A DNA stretch of 64,000 nucleotides from Oegoconia quadripuncta (lineage: Eukaryota > Arthropoda > Insecta > Lepidoptera > Autostichidae): assembly GCA_949316235.1 (NCBI GenBank), contig OX438751.1, forward strand, positions 7,402,413 to 7,466,412, given 5' to 3'. How positions within the stretch are numbered: position 1 is the first letter of the stretch; each line of letters starts with the position of its first letter. The translations under genes were made by a program, and so were the position numbers. Under the pieces are notes generated by a model. That model did no database searches, was not told the DNA's origin, and saw only the letters and a list, made by a program, of their open reading frames with translations. Positions 34,633 to 45,428 of this stretch are shown piece after piece.

Positions 34633-36186
34633 AGATATCTTCCTTACAAATCGGTGTCTGTTATTATATCGTCAGCTTACATATTTAGGGTATTCCTACA
34701 TTTTACAACTTTCTCACAAAAAAACACCTCATTTAATACTCTTATGCTTGGTTCTGCTTAACCCCATCTGAAATCCTAACAATTTTTGCTTGCGAACGAG
34801 ATTTCATTCAACAAAACTCACTGTTATTTTCAAATTTTTGAGAAGTTTAAAATATTCAGTTGGCGCGTAACCGCAGCGATGCAACGCTATAACCGCAATT
34901 CTGTCTTCTTTTGGCGTCCACTCCTTGTTTTAAAATTGTGTAAAATAATACTGCTTTTTATTTTTAGAAGACGCAAAAGTTCCAAATTCAAAGTCAATCA
35001 AAACATTTTTGGCTAGTACTTGAAATTTGAAAATAATAAGGTATACACATTGCACTCATTGCGAGTTTCCTGTTTCTAACTACCTGTTTAGGGCGTCGTT
35101 TAAAATTACAGTTGTCTCTGTTAGCTCTGCAAGATGAGTTAACACAACTTATTTCCTTATACTGTTTTTATGCCCAACGGTTTTACTCGCTACATCCCAT
35201 CACACCGGATGAGTTGAACTTGTCTCCATTATATTGATGAACGAACATGGCGTCCTGCAACTAAAAGTTTTGCGCTAGTAGGGTTATTTAAACCATCATT
35301 TAGTGGAAATTTCATTAATTTGGCAACACTGTCTTAATGGAAGCAGCAGCTCGCTCGTGGGCGCGAGGCTTAGAGCATTGCGAGGGCATACATTAATTCT
35401 GTGGCGGCGGGCAGCCCGGCGAGGCCACAAATTATAAAGACTTATGTCTATGGGAGTACTATTAATCCGTATATACATTGTAGTCTTTGCTATTAATTAT
35501 TCTATGCTATGGGCGAGGTCTTGGCAGTCTAGACTTTTTGTTTTTGTTTTGGATAGGCAAAGGGCACTGAGTCTATAGAGCCAGATCTCATGTTAACCAA
35601 CGTTAAAAAGAAGGACTGTCTCAATTTGGGCGAATGATTTTTTTTATGTATGTATGTACGTCGATGTTTCCGAGATTTGACGGCTAATTTGCTTGATTCT
35701 TTATGTAAATGAAAGGGAGTATCTTGTAATTTGAATACAATCCGGTTGAGTACTTTTTTGCAATCATGGTAAACAATTTAATTTTATTATAATTACATAT
35801 TATTTTAGAATAGCATTACATATTTAGACGATTGTGTAGTTTTAACTGATTCAGAGATACGAGCGTTTCAATAAAATTACTTTTTACTTTGTAGTGGTTG
35901 ATGCAGTGAAGTCGGTTGTTTTTCATTTTGAATTTTTATTTGTATTCCAAGGCCGTATTGCTTGGCCCATATACTGCGTTCGCGTGGAATATTTCATCAA
36001 ATTTGGTTCTGCAAAAATTTTTGCAAGTTCACTTTTTAGTAACGGATTAACGATTAACGGAGTTAACTATTTGATTAACGGTGGCCGCCCAGCTATGCAT
36101 GTACGTACACACACACTCGTATTTATAATATTAGTTGGATTAAACTCGGAAATAGGTTCTTAGCCATATTTGATGGCAATTGAATG

Positions 36187-36413
36187 ACGACCGATTGGTG
36201 TAGTGGATAGTGAGCCTATCAGCGAAACCAACGGTTGTGGGTTCGAATCTCGCGAGAGGTAAATGTTTGTTTGATGAATACGAACTTTTATTCTCGTGTT
36301 ATGGATATTTATATAAATATTTACCTATGTATGTTTATCCGTTATCTGGTATCCCATAGTACAAGGTTTGCTTAGTTAGGTACTATTGGGATTGGTGTAA
36401 TAAGTGAATATGT
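36187..36413 (+). mobile_element. tRNA-derived SINE, family A
   Basis: The head contains A-box-like TTGGTGTAGTGGATAG and B-box GTGGGTTCGAATCTC about 40 bp apart. The tail holds ATGGATATTTATATAAATAT and 'atgtttatccgttatctgg'. Other copies or pieces lie at 10022, 15740 and 57170-57318 (-). Confidence 0.75.
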
Positions 36414-37447
36414 ATAAGACATTATACAGAAAAACAATTTACAAATTTAATAATGATCTTGAATAACTAATATACTAATTATATACGTACATACTACCTC
36501 AACTATAACTCGAATTAACGCGTAGATAGTTTTGAGGCTAGGGCAGGTTCAAAAATTTCAGGCTCAGCCTTTCCTGGCGTAAAGCTACGTTCTAAATTCT
36601 TGAATTATTTTTTAAATCCATGTGGATATTCAATTCGGTACCGGAAAGTTCGTAATTTCAAATGTGTTTTTGTTTAAGGAAACTCATTCAAACTTTGAAA
36701 CTAGCACCTAATAAATGGTTCGACAATGTAATCCAAAGATTATAAGGAACTGAACTGTAGCACCAAAGAGTAGAGCAGTATATCATGTGTGTGGATGCTA
36801 GAGTGTCCACGCGGGTGTAAACTTACAGTAAGAAGGTCTCAGCTGTCATGGCACTTGTGTCGCAACAAGGCCAATCCCGCCTCCAAACTCCTGGCACTAT
36901 GCTAGGATCGATAGTGGTACCTACTCGACACGGCAGCTACTGAAGGTAGACGGTGCCCTACGCGACTCTTATTGCTACCTTGTATACTCCAGACTAATTA
37001 AAGAAAGAAATAGGGCGTGTAAGTAAAAAAAGAGGTTCCCACTTGCCCCCTTGGCAAATGGGAGAGTACCTAGCTAATGAAATATAATATGGTACTAGGG
37101 CAATCCCTATGGGGAAGAAGGTTGAGTGAAGTTAAGCCCCCCGCTTTTGTATACACCACGGACTGTGCCTATGTAGTGAGCGTTGAGGTAGCAGAAGGCT
37201 ACAGCAAGTAATGGTGCCATTAATGCGAGTGGCAAAAATGCTTGAAAGCTCCGAAGTTGTGTCTGTTTAAAACCATCGCCGTAGAAAACGGGATGGATTT
37301 CTGAATTTAGTTCGTTAAGCATGAGTTCGCGCTCCTTACTCCAATTTTCGCAATCCTATAAAATACGATGTGCCGATTGATATTGTCTCGCAGCAGGGCC
37401 AGTGGTGCCCAAGAATTGTAAGACCATCAGCAGTGGCAAGAGACATC

Positions 37448-37608
37448 TGTATTGACAGGTTAAATATAAGAAAACCAAGGTTTAGATATTCAGATTGTAA
37501 TTCACCAACACCAGATTCACATGTCCTCTATGTAATAATCCCGGGCTGTCAAAGCATCCCTAGTGATGCACCCATTATTTAGAGATGTGCTAACTCACTA
37601 CTACAACA
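37448..37608 (-). repeat. Gypsy 3' LTR (element on minus strand)
   Basis: 161 bp, TGTATTGACA to CTACTACAACA on the plus strand, identical by eye to 41610-41770. On the minus strand it reads TG...CA. Confidence 0.93.
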
Positions 37609-37618
37609 CCCTCTCTCA
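37609..37618 (-). promoter_or_regulatory. Gypsy polypurine tract
   Basis: TGAGAGAGGG on the minus strand directly abuts the 3' LTR. Confidence 0.75.
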
Positions 37619-37666
37619 TATAACAAAGTAGGATAAGTACTTATATAAATTCAAATACAAACGAAA

Positions 37667-40600
37667 TTAAACATTTTCAAAACTTATATAATGTATTACA
37701 TAATCATTCAACCACTGTGGCTTATTTCTAGCTCTATGCGATTTTCTGCAAGATTCCTCCAACCCTGCATTACCCCTAAGAGAGTCTACTAATTCTGTAC
37801 CTTCCTCCAAAGAATTCTCATTGGAACAATTGTCTGTTGGTAAATCAAACTTTTCCTGCTCTTGTTGATGCTGAACAATTGGCAGACTCTCTTGTGGTAA
37901 CAACTCTCTTTGCCTCAGATTGCCTCTCTGTGACAAGTTATCAGCTGGCCTACTCTCTACTACCACCTGATGATAAGGCGCAGGAACCAAGTGCCATCTA
38001 TTTCTTCTATATGTAACACCTTGAATTTCAACAAAATAAGACCTAGGTTCCTTCGCCCTCCTTACAATTACTCCATACTTCCTTAAATCTATAACCCAAA
38101 CATAATCTCCAACATTTAAATCACTTAAACTAATGACTTTGTGTCTTTTATTGTAATTATTTGCAGTTCTTTCTCTAAATTGTGTTTGTTTAGGTACATA
38201 TTTAACATGAATATCTGACTTAGTCTGCAATTTTCCCGGATACATAGTTAAAATATCTCTTAACTTCCTATTAAACATTAACTCACTTGGGCTATACCCA
38301 GATTCTAATGGTGTGTTTCTGTACACTAACAATGCTAAATGAATATCTGAATTTTTCTTTAATAAAGCCTTCGCTATTTTCACACCCGCTTCTGCACATC
38401 CATTACTCTGGGCAAAATATGGACTGCTGGTAATATGTGTGAAGTTATATGTCTCAGCAAACTCTTTAAACTTTCCTTTAAACTGACTACCACAATCCGT
38501 TCTCACTACTTCTGGAATGCCGAAACGGGCAAAAGTTTCCTTACAAAGCCTAATAATATTTGCTTCTGATTGGTCATGCAAAATAAATATCTCTGGATAT
38601 CTAGAATAATAATCTATGAATACAACATACCAAGTGTTATTATATTTAAAAAGATCAATACCAATTTTTTGCCATGGCCTCATTGGCATATCCTCTAATA
38701 ACATTGGTTCCCTAAAATTAAATTTTTCTTGTACACACTGTGGACATGATTCAACTAGACTTTTTATTTGTGAAGAGAGACCCCACCACCATACAGATTG
38801 TTTTGCCCTTTCCCTACACTTTGACACTCCTAGATGCCCTTCATGTATATCTTTTAAAATCAAAGTTTGTAAACTGGGTGGAATTACCAATCTGGTATTG
38901 TATAATAAAAATCCGTCTTGAACGGAAAAGTTGTGTCTAAATTGGTAATAATCTTGTACCTCCACTGGTATTTTATTTCTGTGTGGCCAACCTCGCTGTG
39001 TGAAACTTACCAATAAGCAACATACTTTACATTTAGTTTGCTCTGTCCTTATTTTATATAATTTCTGATCAGCTAAATATCCACTTGAGACAATGTTGAT
39101 ATTTAAGTCTTTTATCTCTACATTAGTATGTGCCAAAGGAGCTCTGGATAATGCGTCTGCCACTACTAATTTCTTTCCTGGAACGTAAACAATGTTATAA
39201 GAGTATCTCATCAATTGTAGCCTAAATCTTAATAAACGTGGTGTTAGATCATCCAATGGTTTAGTATGTAGAATTTGGACAAGTGGCTTATGATCCGTTT
39301 CTATAGTAACGTCAATCCCAACTACATAGTCTCTAAATTTATGAACTGCCCATGACAAGGCCAAACATTCTTTTTCAATTTGCGCATAATTTTTCTCTGT
39401 GTTATTCAATGTCCGACTTGCATAAGAAACTACCTGCCTTACCCCCTTGCTATCCTCCTGTAATAGAACAGCCCCCAGTCCATATGAGCTACTATCTGAT
39501 GAAATCACAACCTTCTTTGTGGGATCATAATGAGTGAGAACTGGTGCTTTCTGAATTAAAACTTTCACTATTCTAAATGCCTCTTCTTGGTGTAAATCCC
39601 AATAAAATGGTACCGCTTCTCTTAACAACTCATTCAATGGCTCTAAAACATTGGTTTTATCTGGTATAAATCTTCCCACATAATTCACCAATCCCAAAAA
39701 TTGCATAAGTTGTTTTTTATTCTCTGGCCTTTTAAAATTTTGTATACTTTCAACCTTATCTGGATCTATAGAAATCCCCTGTGCACTAATCTCATGCCCT
39801 AGATATAAAATTTTGTCAACACCGAATATACACTTGTCTTTGTTTATGGTAATACCTTCTTTACATAACCTCCGTAAGACTTCTCTCAATAACTTATTGT
39901 GACTATCTTTGTCCTTTGTATATAATAACAAATCATCGACATGTATAACTACCCCTTCCAAATCACTGAATAAATTTGCAAACTTCATTGAAAAATATTC
40001 AGGTGCACAGTTTAGACCCATGGGTAATCTATTGTACATGAACCTACCAAACGGTGTGAGAATAGTGGTGAGCTTGCGTGACTCCTCGGTTAAGCATATC
40101 TGATAAAATCCAGAAGTAGCGTCTATTTTAGAAAATATCTTGGCACCCTTCAGTCTTCCTAACGTAGTTTCTACTTTAGGTATAGGAAATATGGGCCGAA
40201 GAATGTTTTTGTTTACTTGTGTATAATCACCACAAATTCTCACTCCTTCTTTACCCTTAGGCACAACCACTATAGGAGATACAAACATAGTAGGATCCTC
40301 AACTGGTGACATAACCCCCATTTCAACTAACCTATTAATTTCCTGTTTTACTTTACCTAACAAAGGAATTGGTACTACCCGTGGAGTAGTTTGTATGTAT
40401 GGCTTTGGATTGTCAATTAATTTTATCGAAAATGTATCTTTAAAAACCCCCAAATCATCAAAAACTTTAGGGAACTCCTGTTCAACATCCACAATAATGC
40501 TTTCATTTTGAATATTAAACAAATGCAGTATGTTCATATGTTTTATAGCTGGCCTTCCTAGTATTGGTGTTTGTAATTGATTAATTACATACACTTTACC

Positions 40601-41578
40601 TCTGTAATAACTATTGTTATATTTTAATTCTAAATAAACCCACCCAAGCACATTTAATGATTTACCATCAGGGCCCCTAATTATGTCTTCACACTTAAAT
40701 AACTTTGTATGGTTAGATATTAGTGTACTTGGCACTGCCACAATATCCGCACCCGTGTCTACTAAAAACTTTACCAGTTTAGATTCTTGTCCCAGAACCT
40801 CCACGTTTACCTTAAATTCTTCTCCTGCATCTAGCTGGTTCACCTTCTTCCAATCTCTGCAACATCTGGCATAATGTTCAATTCGCTGACACTTGTAACA
40901 TGTTTGCTTAGCTGCTGGACAATCTTCCTTCTTATGAATGGCTACTCTTCCGCACCACCAACATTTTTTTGTTTTATTTTCTAATTTATTAATATAATTT
41001 GGTACTTCCTCTTCCTGCCATAACGCTTTGGCCTGCTTTTGCTCCTCAGCTTGTCTTGCCAACTGAATGGCACCCTCTAACGTTAAATCCGATACCAACT
41101 GTAATCTTTCACTTGCCTGTTTATCTTTTATTCCCACAATTATCCTGTCCCGAATTAGTTCTTCCTTCAGAATTCCATAGTCACACGACTCTGCAAGTAA
41201 ATGAAGCTCTCTCAAAAAATCATTCACTGTTTCTCCATTATTTTGGATTCTCATGTTGAATTTATATCTTTCATAAACTACATTTTTCTTTGGCGCGAAA
41301 TAACCTTCGAAAGCCTCTAACACTTCGTTATAGCTGACACTCGCCTCAATTTTCAATTGCTTTGCCAGTTGCTCAGCTCTGCCCCCCAACAAATACAAAA
41401 GTAAATCAATCTTCTGACGATCATTTCCTCTGTCATTGCCACTAATAGTTAGATATCTTTGGTATCTTCTTTTCCACCCCGGCCAAGCTGGCGGATCGAA
41501 ACTAAATTCTTCAGGCGGGCGTATGCTCTGTGCCGGCACTCCACACTGACGTTCACCCCGATTATCGGGATTCTCCAT
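37667..41578 (-). CDS. Gypsy gag-pol polyprotein
   Basis: One 1303-codon frame starting at the ATG 18 nt inside the primer site. Order: Gag (about 1-220), knuckle-like CWWCGRVAIHKKEDC and CCHC CYKCQRIEHYARCC, protease (FLVDTGADIVAVPS), RT (KIDATSGFYQI, LPMGLNCAPE, VIHVDD), RNase H (SSDSSSYGLGAVL, YAQIEKECLA, ETDHKPL), integrase zinc finger (HEGHLGVSKCRERA with CPQC) and acidic triad segments GIDLFKYN, VRTDCGSQFKG and NGCAEAGVK, then a basic C terminus. RT before integrase marks Ty3/gypsy. The RT catalytic box is HVDD rather than the commoner YVDD or FVDD. It resembles the group often annotated as 'K02A2.6-like'. No env is present. Confidence 0.95.
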   Translation of the reverse strand: MENPDNRGERQCGVPAQSIRPPEEFSFDPPAWPGWKRRYQRYLTISGNDRGNDRQKIDLLLYLLGGRAEQLAKQLKIEASVSYNEVLEAFEGYFAPKKNVVYERYKFNMRIQNNGETVNDFLRELHLLAESCDYGILKEELIRDRIIVGIKDKQASERLQLVSDLTLEGAIQLARQAEEQKQAKALWQEEEVPNYINKLENKTKKCWWCGRVAIHKKEDCPAAKQTCYKCQRIEHYARCCRDWKKVNQLDAGEEFKVNVEVLGQESKLVKFLVDTGADIVAVPSTLISNHTKLFKCEDIIRGPDGKSLNVLGWVYLELKYNNSYYRGKVYVINQLQTPILGRPAIKHMNILHLFNIQNESIIVDVEQEFPKVFDDLGVFKDTFSIKLIDNPKPYIQTTPRVVPIPLLGKVKQEINRLVEMGVMSPVEDPTMFVSPIVVVPKGKEGVRICGDYTQVNKNILRPIFPIPKVETTLGRLKGAKIFSKIDATSGFYQICLTEESRKLTTILTPFGRFMYNRLPMGLNCAPEYFSMKFANLFSDLEGVVIHVDDLLLYTKDKDSHNKLLREVLRRLCKEGITINKDKCIFGVDKILYLGHEISAQGISIDPDKVESIQNFKRPENKKQLMQFLGLVNYVGRFIPDKTNVLEPLNELLREAVPFYWDLHQEEAFRIVKVLIQKAPVLTHYDPTKKVVISSDSSSYGLGAVLLQEDSKGVRQVVSYASRTLNNTEKNYAQIEKECLALSWAVHKFRDYVVGIDVTIETDHKPLVQILHTKPLDDLTPRLLRFRLQLMRYSYNIVYVPGKKLVVADALSRAPLAHTNVEIKDLNINIVSSGYLADQKLYKIRTEQTKCKVCCLLVSFTQRGWPHRNKIPVEVQDYYQFRHNFSVQDGFLLYNTRLVIPPSLQTLILKDIHEGHLGVSKCRERAKQSVWWWGLSSQIKSLVESCPQCVQEKFNFREPMLLEDMPMRPWQKIGIDLFKYNNTWYVVFIDYYSRYPEIFILHDQSEANIIRLCKETFARFGIPEVVRTDCGSQFKGKFKEFAETYNFTHITSSPYFAQSNGCAEAGVKIAKALLKKNSDIHLALLVYRNTPLESGYSPSELMFNRKLRDILTMYPGKLQTKSDIHVKYVPKQTQFRERTANNYNKRHKVISLSDLNVGDYVWVIDLRKYGVIVRRAKEPRSYFVEIQGVTYRRNRWHLVPAPYHQVVVESRPADNLSQRGNLRQRELLPQESLPIVQHQQEQEKFDLPTDNCSNENSLEEGTELVDSLRGNAGLEESCRKSHRARNKPQWLNDYVIHYISFENV

Positions 41579-41595
41579 GATGAAAAACTTCTTAG

Positions 41596-41609
41596 CACCG
41601 CTGCCACCA
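41596..41609 (-). promoter_or_regulatory. Gypsy primer-binding site, tRNA-Leu type
   Basis: TGGTGGCAGCGGTG on the minus strand starts immediately after the 5' LTR. It is complementary to CACCGCTGCCA plus CCA, which is the 3' end I recall for an insect tRNA-Leu. The tRNA identity is from memory. Confidence 0.65.
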
Positions 41610-41770
41610 TGTATTGACAGGTTAAATATAAGAAAACCAAGGTTTAGATATTCAGATTGTAATTCACCAACACCAGATTCACATGTCCTCTATGTAATAA
41701 TCCCGGGCTGTCAAAGCATCCCTAGTGATGCACCCATTATTTAGAGATGTGCTAACTCACTACTACAACA
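41610..41770 (-). repeat. Gypsy 5' LTR (element on minus strand)
   Basis: 161 bp, identical by eye to the other LTR. Target duplication ACATC follows at 41771-41775. Confidence 0.93.
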
Positions 41771-42216
41771 ACATCATCATGACGGAAAACCACAGATTAC
41801 CCCCTAATAATAATCTGTGCGGAAAACACATGTCCATGTCGATCAAAATGATCTACACTTTGGGCATATGCACAGTAACAAGGCTCGTAAATTACACTAC
41901 CTTATGCTTACGCTACCTTAAAACATATAGCGATACGTAGGCAGTTTGAATCAAGTATTGTGCAGAAATGATTTGAAAGTAGAGCACGCAGCCAATTGCC
42001 GAGCTCCTTTTCCGCTAATGCGAACAGCCTGGCACGATCACTGTCATCTATGTACGCGTAACTGCGCTTGTTAATCTGAGACTAACAACAACCAACCTCT
42101 ATTTTGTGTTGATGTACTACTATTTTGTTTATATGAAAAAAAAATCCTTATATTTTTTATATTCGGCTAGAGATTTAATTTCTTTGTTACGCAGTTCCAT
42201 ATACGCAGATGACTGT

Positions 42217-42355
42217 GGTGTCAATTCGGATATACACCAACTAAACTAATACCAGTTTTAAAGTGGTGCCGTCGCATCGTACTGTTCCAGGGAGAAAGAG
42301 ACAGTACTACTTTAAAACTGGTTTTTTTTAGTTGGTGTACATCCGAATCGACACC
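42217..42355 (+). mobile_element. Foldback MITE, family 1, copy B
   Basis: Begins GGTGTCAATTCGGAT and ends ATCCGAATCGACACC, with inner inverted CACCAACTAAACTA. Same orientation as copy A, shown by the shared centre GTCGCATCGTACTGTTCCAG. Confidence 0.75.
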
Positions 42356-42425
42356 AGTCTCAGACTAAAAACAACCAACCTCTATTTTGTGTTATTGTAC
42401 TACTTTTAAGACGTTTAAAGATATT

Positions 42426-42575
42426 GGTGTCGATTCGGATGTACACCAACTAAACTAAAACCAGTTTTAAAGTAGTACTGTCTCTTTCTCCATGGAACAG
42501 TACGATGCGACGGTACCACTCCAAAACTGGTTGTAGTTTAGTTTAATTTAGTTGGTGCACATCCGAATCGACACC
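42426..42575 (-). mobile_element. Foldback MITE, family 1, copy C
   Basis: Begins GGTGTCGATTCGGATGTACA and ends CATCCGAATCGACACC. The centre is inverted relative to copies A and B (CTGTCTCTTTCTCCATGGAA). It sits 70 bp from copy B. Confidence 0.75.
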
Positions 42576-43697
42576 ATTGCCAACATTAAAGACTAACTGA
42601 ACTACTGGTAGGTAATAGCTGGATAGGTACATCTATCCGGTCTAGCTACGTAACGAATATTACTTATATTACAACAAAACCCTGATTATCATATCCTAAT
42701 GTAATATATTTCATTATGTGTACGAACATATCTTGCATACTTCAAAGCAGCCATAAAGCGTCATTGGGAAGGTCTCACTTCAATAGAAGAGGCGAATACA
42801 AAAGACGAAAAGAGGGCTAGGTAATGGCAGACACAATGGAACACTGTTTGGACTAGGAGGCGGTCGCGGCGGCCCTCCGCACAATGGCCGACCGCGAAAC
42901 TTATTTTATTCCTCAACACTTATTTATTCTCTCTACCTATCTGCACCTCTTTTTGAGTTTTCCATTTGAACACATTTTGTTACTGACTGAATGTAGTGTG
43001 ACTGTACCAAATTTCATCTCATTATAACTCGAGTTTTGTTAGAAATCCCATATTTATTGTTTGTGGGGAGGTTCAATTAATGTTATTTCCACTTTTCGCG
43101 TTTTGATCTTGAATAGATTGCTTACATTAGGAATATAATTCCTATCATTTACCATTTTAGAAATGTTGAAATTTTTACGCATTATGTGAAGTTGTATTGA
43201 GTATTTTGTCCTACGTGTGGTTTCGGCACTCAAATAATTAGTGCATTTCAATATATTTCATAAGGTGAACCGTTGATATGGTTTCAATCATTAAACTTTT
43301 AACGTTTGGAACACCCAAATACATTGTTTGGGATATTTCTGACCACCCCATTTGGGATAAAGGTCGTGCGTTATGTATGTATGGCATCTTCGGCCACATC
43401 GTCACTTCCCATCAGGTGAGATTGTGGTCAAATGCGTATCCAGTTAATCATAAAAAAATGTATATAAAACCAAATTCCCACTTTACCATTATTACTTTTA
43501 TTAGGTAAACATGATAGACGACAGTGAAATATCATTTTGAGCTTATTTTTAAAGATCGGGAGCACAGTAACTTTCGTATGAAAATGCCACTACTCACCAC
43601 CACGGATACATTTGCTTCGTAGTGACCACTCATCCAAGAAACTTCTCTAATCGAAACTAAATAGGTAGTGAACACGACTGCGTCACTAGTTTAAAAG

Positions 43698-43703
43698 TTT
43701 ATT
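43698..43703 (-). terminator. Candidate polyadenylation signal for the 43810-44211 ORF
   Basis: TTTATT on the plus strand gives AATAAA on the minus strand, 107 bp beyond the stop codon of the minus-strand open frame. Confidence 0.3.
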
Positions 43704-43809
43704 TACTAAGATAACAATTTGTTGCTAATAATAATATAAGGTATTTTAGTTGTACAGCATTCTATAGTCGGTCATAGATGCTCAAGTATAGCAATAATTG
43801 TGATAGTGA

Positions 43810-44211
43810 TTATACATAATTTAACTTCAACAAAGCCCTTGCATCAACATTTCTAAAGATCGATTCATACCGAAAACCAGAGTTTTCATTATTATCAGTT
43901 ATTTTGACACGCAATACTTTTACAGATTTCAATTTTCGTGCGACTTTTGGTTGACTTTCCTTATTACGAGGGCATAGGGTCGGTGATTGTATAGAACTGT
44001 TTAAATAATGCTCAGATAAGTTGGTCCGTGTATGTTGTATGCAAGGTGTATTGTGCGGGTTGACACAATGCTCGTGGCTTTGTGCTTCGTTCGCACCATT
44101 GTCAACGGACGTATTGCCCAACGTTTCCACATTGTGTCTGCTCCTGACTGTCTCTGGCTCCTTCCTTTGATGAGACACGAATCTTATTTGTCGTCTTTCT
44201 ATGGCTACGCA
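43810..44211 (-). CDS. Unassigned terminal-exon-like ORF
   Basis: Open on the minus strand from a stop at about 44211 down to the stop at 43810, about 130 codons, with no ATG near the start. The product is polar and rich in Asn, Ser, Glu and Arg (for example NKESQPKVARKLKSVKVLR). It ends in a short conserved-looking tail (FRNVDARALLKLNYV), and an AATAAA lies 107 bp downstream. It may be the 3' exon of a minus-strand gene whose other exons lie to the right, but I found none and recognise no family. The plus-strand frame overlapping it is hydrophobic and looks like a shadow. Confidence 0.3.
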   Translation of the reverse strand, partial: CVAIERRQIRFVSHQRKEPETVRSRHNVETLGNTSVDNGANEAQSHEHCVNPHNTPCIQHTRTNLSEHYLNSSIQSPTLCPRNKESQPKVARKLKSVKVLRVKITDNNENSGFRYESIFRNVDARALLKLNYV

Positions 44212-44620
44212 CTAAATGGAGTCTGTTTACTATTCAGCTGTTACGCCGAGACGTATGAAAGAACCTGTTTAAAAGACAGTTTTGTTGGTTTTCTAATAGA
44301 ATATAAGTACGAATACATGATAAATATTTTTTCAAAACAAACCTTTGACGCTCCATCAGGAACGCTTATCATCACAATTATTCTATTAGCTACTTAAATA
44401 TTTATACAATTATTCTAGTAGAAAAGATAGTTCTTGTGCCAACTCTCGGGCTTCAATCTAAGATTACTTGTCAAGACAATCAAACGTGCCCAAACTCCGT
44501 CTCCATCATCACGCCAGTTCAACGACACCGTGTTGCCTTCTCATCAACTACCTAATATACGTAGGTATATACCATTTCAGCCCAATTGAATACTGGAAAG
44601 TAGGTCAATAAAAATGCGAA

Positions 44621-44870
44621 AGTGTCGGTGGCTCAGCGGTTAAGACCCGGTCTCCCGATTTAGGAGGTCCGGGTTCAATTTATAGGCAGGCCATGTACCA
44701 ATGAGTTTTATTTTAAATTTAATTTAATTTAATTGTGCATTTAACCGACTGCTCTTAAACGGTGAAGTAAAAATTAAAGCCATGTGAAGTCCCCAACCAG
44801 CATTGGGCCAGCGTGGTGGACAATGGCCCATACTCGCTCATATACGAGTGAAGGCCTATTCTATAAGGCG
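44621..44870 (+). mobile_element. tRNA-derived SINE, family C, copy 1
   Basis: The head has GTCGGTGGCTCAGCGGTTAA (A box) and GGTCCGGGTTCAATT (B box). The tail has CATTGGGCCAGCGTGGTGGA and 'atggcccatactcgctcat', typical of lepidopteran SINE/LINE tails. A second head lies at 46613. Related tails occur at about 48290-48445. Confidence 0.7.
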
Positions 44871-45059
44871 TCGAAAAATTTTTCTAAACAAAAGTATTCC
44901 AAATTTCTTCTACTCACGATATCTAAGAAATCCGGAAGTCGGCTTAGTTACATACTTTCCGACTAACCTTGTTTTGAATAAGTATCTACGTTCTACACCA
45001 TGTTGTCAAAAATAATTATGAGATAATTGCTATTTTTGTAACAAAAGGCAAACGCAGAA

Positions 45060-45428
45060 TGCAAGGAAGGAACGAAAGGGTGAAGGCAAGTGCGCGAGGA
45101 GTCTGCGCGGTGCCACAGGGCAAGTGAACAAAATAAAGGCACCCACGCTTGCAAGCATGGGCCGGCTCGCAGTCTGTGCCTATCATCCCCCACACTCGCT
45201 TGGCTCTATGCAGAGCGTACCAGAGCCCAACCGAACTTTTCCGTTATTTTCCCGCCAAGTTTGTTTTTCGAATTGTTTTTTTTTATCATGTGTTTGCGTG
45301 ATTCTTGAGTGCCAGAATTGAAATAGTGCTGTGCCCATGTGAATTTTGTGTGATGTGTAGTGATGTGTTTGTGTTCTTTTGGGAAATTGTCCTATAAGGA
45401 AAATATCAGTTCGAATGGATGTTGATCG
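45060..45428 (+). CDS. Candidate 5' exon of a rightward gene
   Basis: A GC-richer stretch with several upstream ATGs ends in ATG GAT GTT GAT CG (45415-45428), followed by GTAAGTAC, a strong donor. This looks like a 5' UTR exon with the first codons MDVDR and a phase-2 junction. The left edge (about 45060) is a guess. No second exon is certain; the only matching-phase acceptor I noticed is at 63985-63986, giving an intron of about 18.6 kb. The product is unknown. Confidence 0.3.

Larger units (their letters stand above)
33577..37442. other. No gene; AT-rich with repeats
   Basis: Holds a mariner-like MITE (34233-34630), a tRNA-SINE (36187-36413) and a GC-richer patch at 35340-35430 that shows no ORF of note. 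The short minus-strand frame at 37107-37322 begins near DCENWSKERE-like sequence and could be the tail of a decayed retrotransposon, but I could not assign it. Confidence 0.4.
37448..41770 (-). mobile_element. Complete Ty3/gypsy retrotransposon with intact coding frame
   Basis: A 4323-bp element. The two 161-bp LTRs (37448-37608 and 41610-41770) are identical by eye. The flanking duplication is ACATC (37443-37447 and 41771-41775). The primer site follows the 5' LTR and a purine tract precedes the 3' LTR. A single uninterrupted gag-pol frame fills the interior. Compact size, no env and an unbroken frame point to a young copy that may be competent for transposition. Confidence 0.95.
41776..43809. 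other. No gene; MITE pair and local duplication
   Basis: Holds two family 1 MITEs in opposite orientation, a duplicated segment of about 48 bp (42075-42122 and 42357-42405), and a repeat phrase at 43415-43460 (GGTGAGATTGTGGTCAAATG) also seen near 19337 and 60548. No exon supported. Confidence 0.45.

Noticed and set aside
36187..36262. Functional tRNA gene
   Set aside because: A and B boxes are present but no full cloverleaf forms, and the unit repeats elsewhere with the same tail, so it is a SINE head.
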